64,000 nt of DNA. Origin: Symbiodinium natans (taxonomy: Eukaryota; Sar; Dinophyceae; Suessiales; Symbiodiniaceae). Below, one piece after another: positions 63,274 through 64,000 of this stretch. How positions within the stretch are numbered: the first letter of the stretch is position 1; the number at the start of each line of letters is the position of its first letter. Under the pieces are notes generated by a model. It searched no databases, had not been told where the DNA came from, and was given only the letters and a program-made list of their open reading frames with translations. The translations under genes were made by a program, and so were the position numbers. The stretch is taken from contig CAJNDS010000465.1 in the NCBI GenBank assembly GCA_905221605.1, forward strand, positions 1-64,000. Direction: 5' to 3'.

Positions 63274-64000
63274 ATGTGGGAGCGCTTTACACATCGCTGC
63301 GCTGAGCAAGAGTGCCGTCCTGCCCTGGTGGACCATGATCTTCCGGCAGGAGGGCGTGCGAAGAGCTGCAGCGAAGTCTTCCAACAGGTCACGAGACTGT
63401 CCAAGATGCTTGGGGCACTGGAGACCGCTCGGGAACGGAACATTGGCGTGTGCTTTGAAAGGACTTCTTTTGCAGCGGTGGTTTCGTTGCTTACGGCTTT
63501 GTGGATGCGCCGTCCGTACGTGCCTCTTTCTTCCGAGTGTCCTGGTCTTGGAAGGCCGATCCAACGGTTTGTTGTCCTGCTGAACATGGCAGGCGTTTGG
63601 TGCATTCTCTGCGGTTCCAAGATGCTGAGCTTTGCCAGATCTGCGTGGGAGGCCTCCGGCAAAAGAGCCGAGAGACATGTGATTGATGTGGAACTGCTTA
63701 TCTCGGAGAGTTCGGAGAGTTCTGAAGTTTCACTTGCTCCCCGAGACTCTCAAAATGATGCCAGTGAGGACAAGGACACCCTTTACATCATCTTTACATC
63801 CGGCTCGACCGGCCGCCCAAAGGGTGTGCACGGTCCCCATTCTGCAACGCTCAACAGACTTCGTTGGCAATGGGCCAAATTCCCTTGGGAAAAGGGGGAA
63901 GTGGCATGTGCACGAACTCCTTTGACCTTCGTCGACCACGTGGCAGAAGTTTTTGGCTCTTTGCTAGCGGTGCCTGGACCTGTCTTGGTATGCCCACTGT
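63274..64000 (+). CDS. AMP-forming adenylation-domain protein (partial, runs off the window)
   Basis: From ATG 63,274 (MWERFTHRCAEQECRPALVD) the frame is open to the window end (242 codons). It matches the N-terminal part of the acyl-adenylate/NRPS adenylation fold: FQQVTRLSKML, PYVPLSSECP at 81-90, and the phosphate-binding motif YIIFTSGSTGRPKGV at 171-185. Then come NRLRWQWAKFPW and TPLTFVDHVAEVFGSLLAVP, typical of stand-alone or NRPS-like A domains. The substrate cannot be told, because the binding pocket lies beyond the window. An in-frame TGA at 63,250 means either this ATG is the start or an exon begins just before it. It is on the same strand as the VWA gene, about 140 bp downstream. 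Confidence 0.83.
   Translation, partial: MWERFTHRCAEQECRPALVDHDLPAGGRAKSCSEVFQQVTRLSKMLGALETARERNIGVCFERTSFAAVVSLLTALWMRRPYVPLSSECPGLGRPIQRFVVLLNMAGVWCILCGSKMLSFARSAWEASGKRAERHVIDVELLISESSESSEVSLAPRDSQNDASEDKDTLYIIFTSGSTGRPKGVHGPHSATLNRLRWQWAKFPWEKGEVACARTPLTFVDHVAEVFGSLLAVPGPVLVCPL

Overview
The window looks like nuclear DNA of a dinoflagellate, most likely of the Symbiodiniaceae type. The grounds are long unidirectional gene blocks, a predicted GC-AG intron, TTTAGGG-like degenerate telomere words, DIRS/PAT-class and LINE retroelements, and eukaryotic gene families (tandem-pore K+ channel, LicD, ankyrin). This is inference from content; no rRNA, tRNA or spliced-leader gene was found.

Layout. 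1-4,090: a satellite of ~167-bp units with a 776-bp higher-order period, decaying rightward. 4,259-14,793 (minus): one giant gene that I assemble from five exons; all reading frames stay open and the spliced length is exactly 3,247 codons. It carries F-box-like and lectin/SPRY-like modules, a Cys/His zinc cluster, a PD-(D/E)XK nuclease, an SF3-helicase-like domain, a possible family-A-like polymerase core, a C2H2 finger and a DDE-transposase-like domain. It has the make-up of a self-synthesising mobile element and is the most interesting object here. 14,790-15,462: a 340-bp tandem duplication over its start codon. 15,463-17,900: a decayed relative of its N-terminal half. 18,345-18,530: a relic of the left-hand satellite, so the whole block sits between copies of that satellite. 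19,016-25,400: telomere-variant satellite blocks and minisatellites.

26,941-36,462 (minus) is a tyrosine-recombinase retrotransposon with textbook split direct repeats (A1 at 36,319, B1-A2-B2 at 26,941-27,465) and the order gag-like, recombinase, RT, RNase H. Its repeats are almost perfect but its ORFs are broken in several places. 36,463-41,000 (plus) is a LINE with an array of hairpin-forming repeats, an APE-type endonuclease and an RT fragment; an inverted piece of probably the same family is at 41,465-41,866. 42,014-44,823 (minus) is a second LINE of another family, with zinc fingers and a USP-like Cys box after the RT.

45-50 kb is mostly featureless apart from one possible membrane protein. 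50.4-64 kb is ordinary host territory, all on the plus strand: a LicD-family transferase, a tandem-pore K+ channel with an N-terminal cyclic-nucleotide-binding domain and a C-terminal EF-hand (three exons), a membrane-anchored ankyrin protein, a VWA protein, and an AMP-forming adenylation protein that runs off the right end. No functional link among these host genes can be shown from the sequence.
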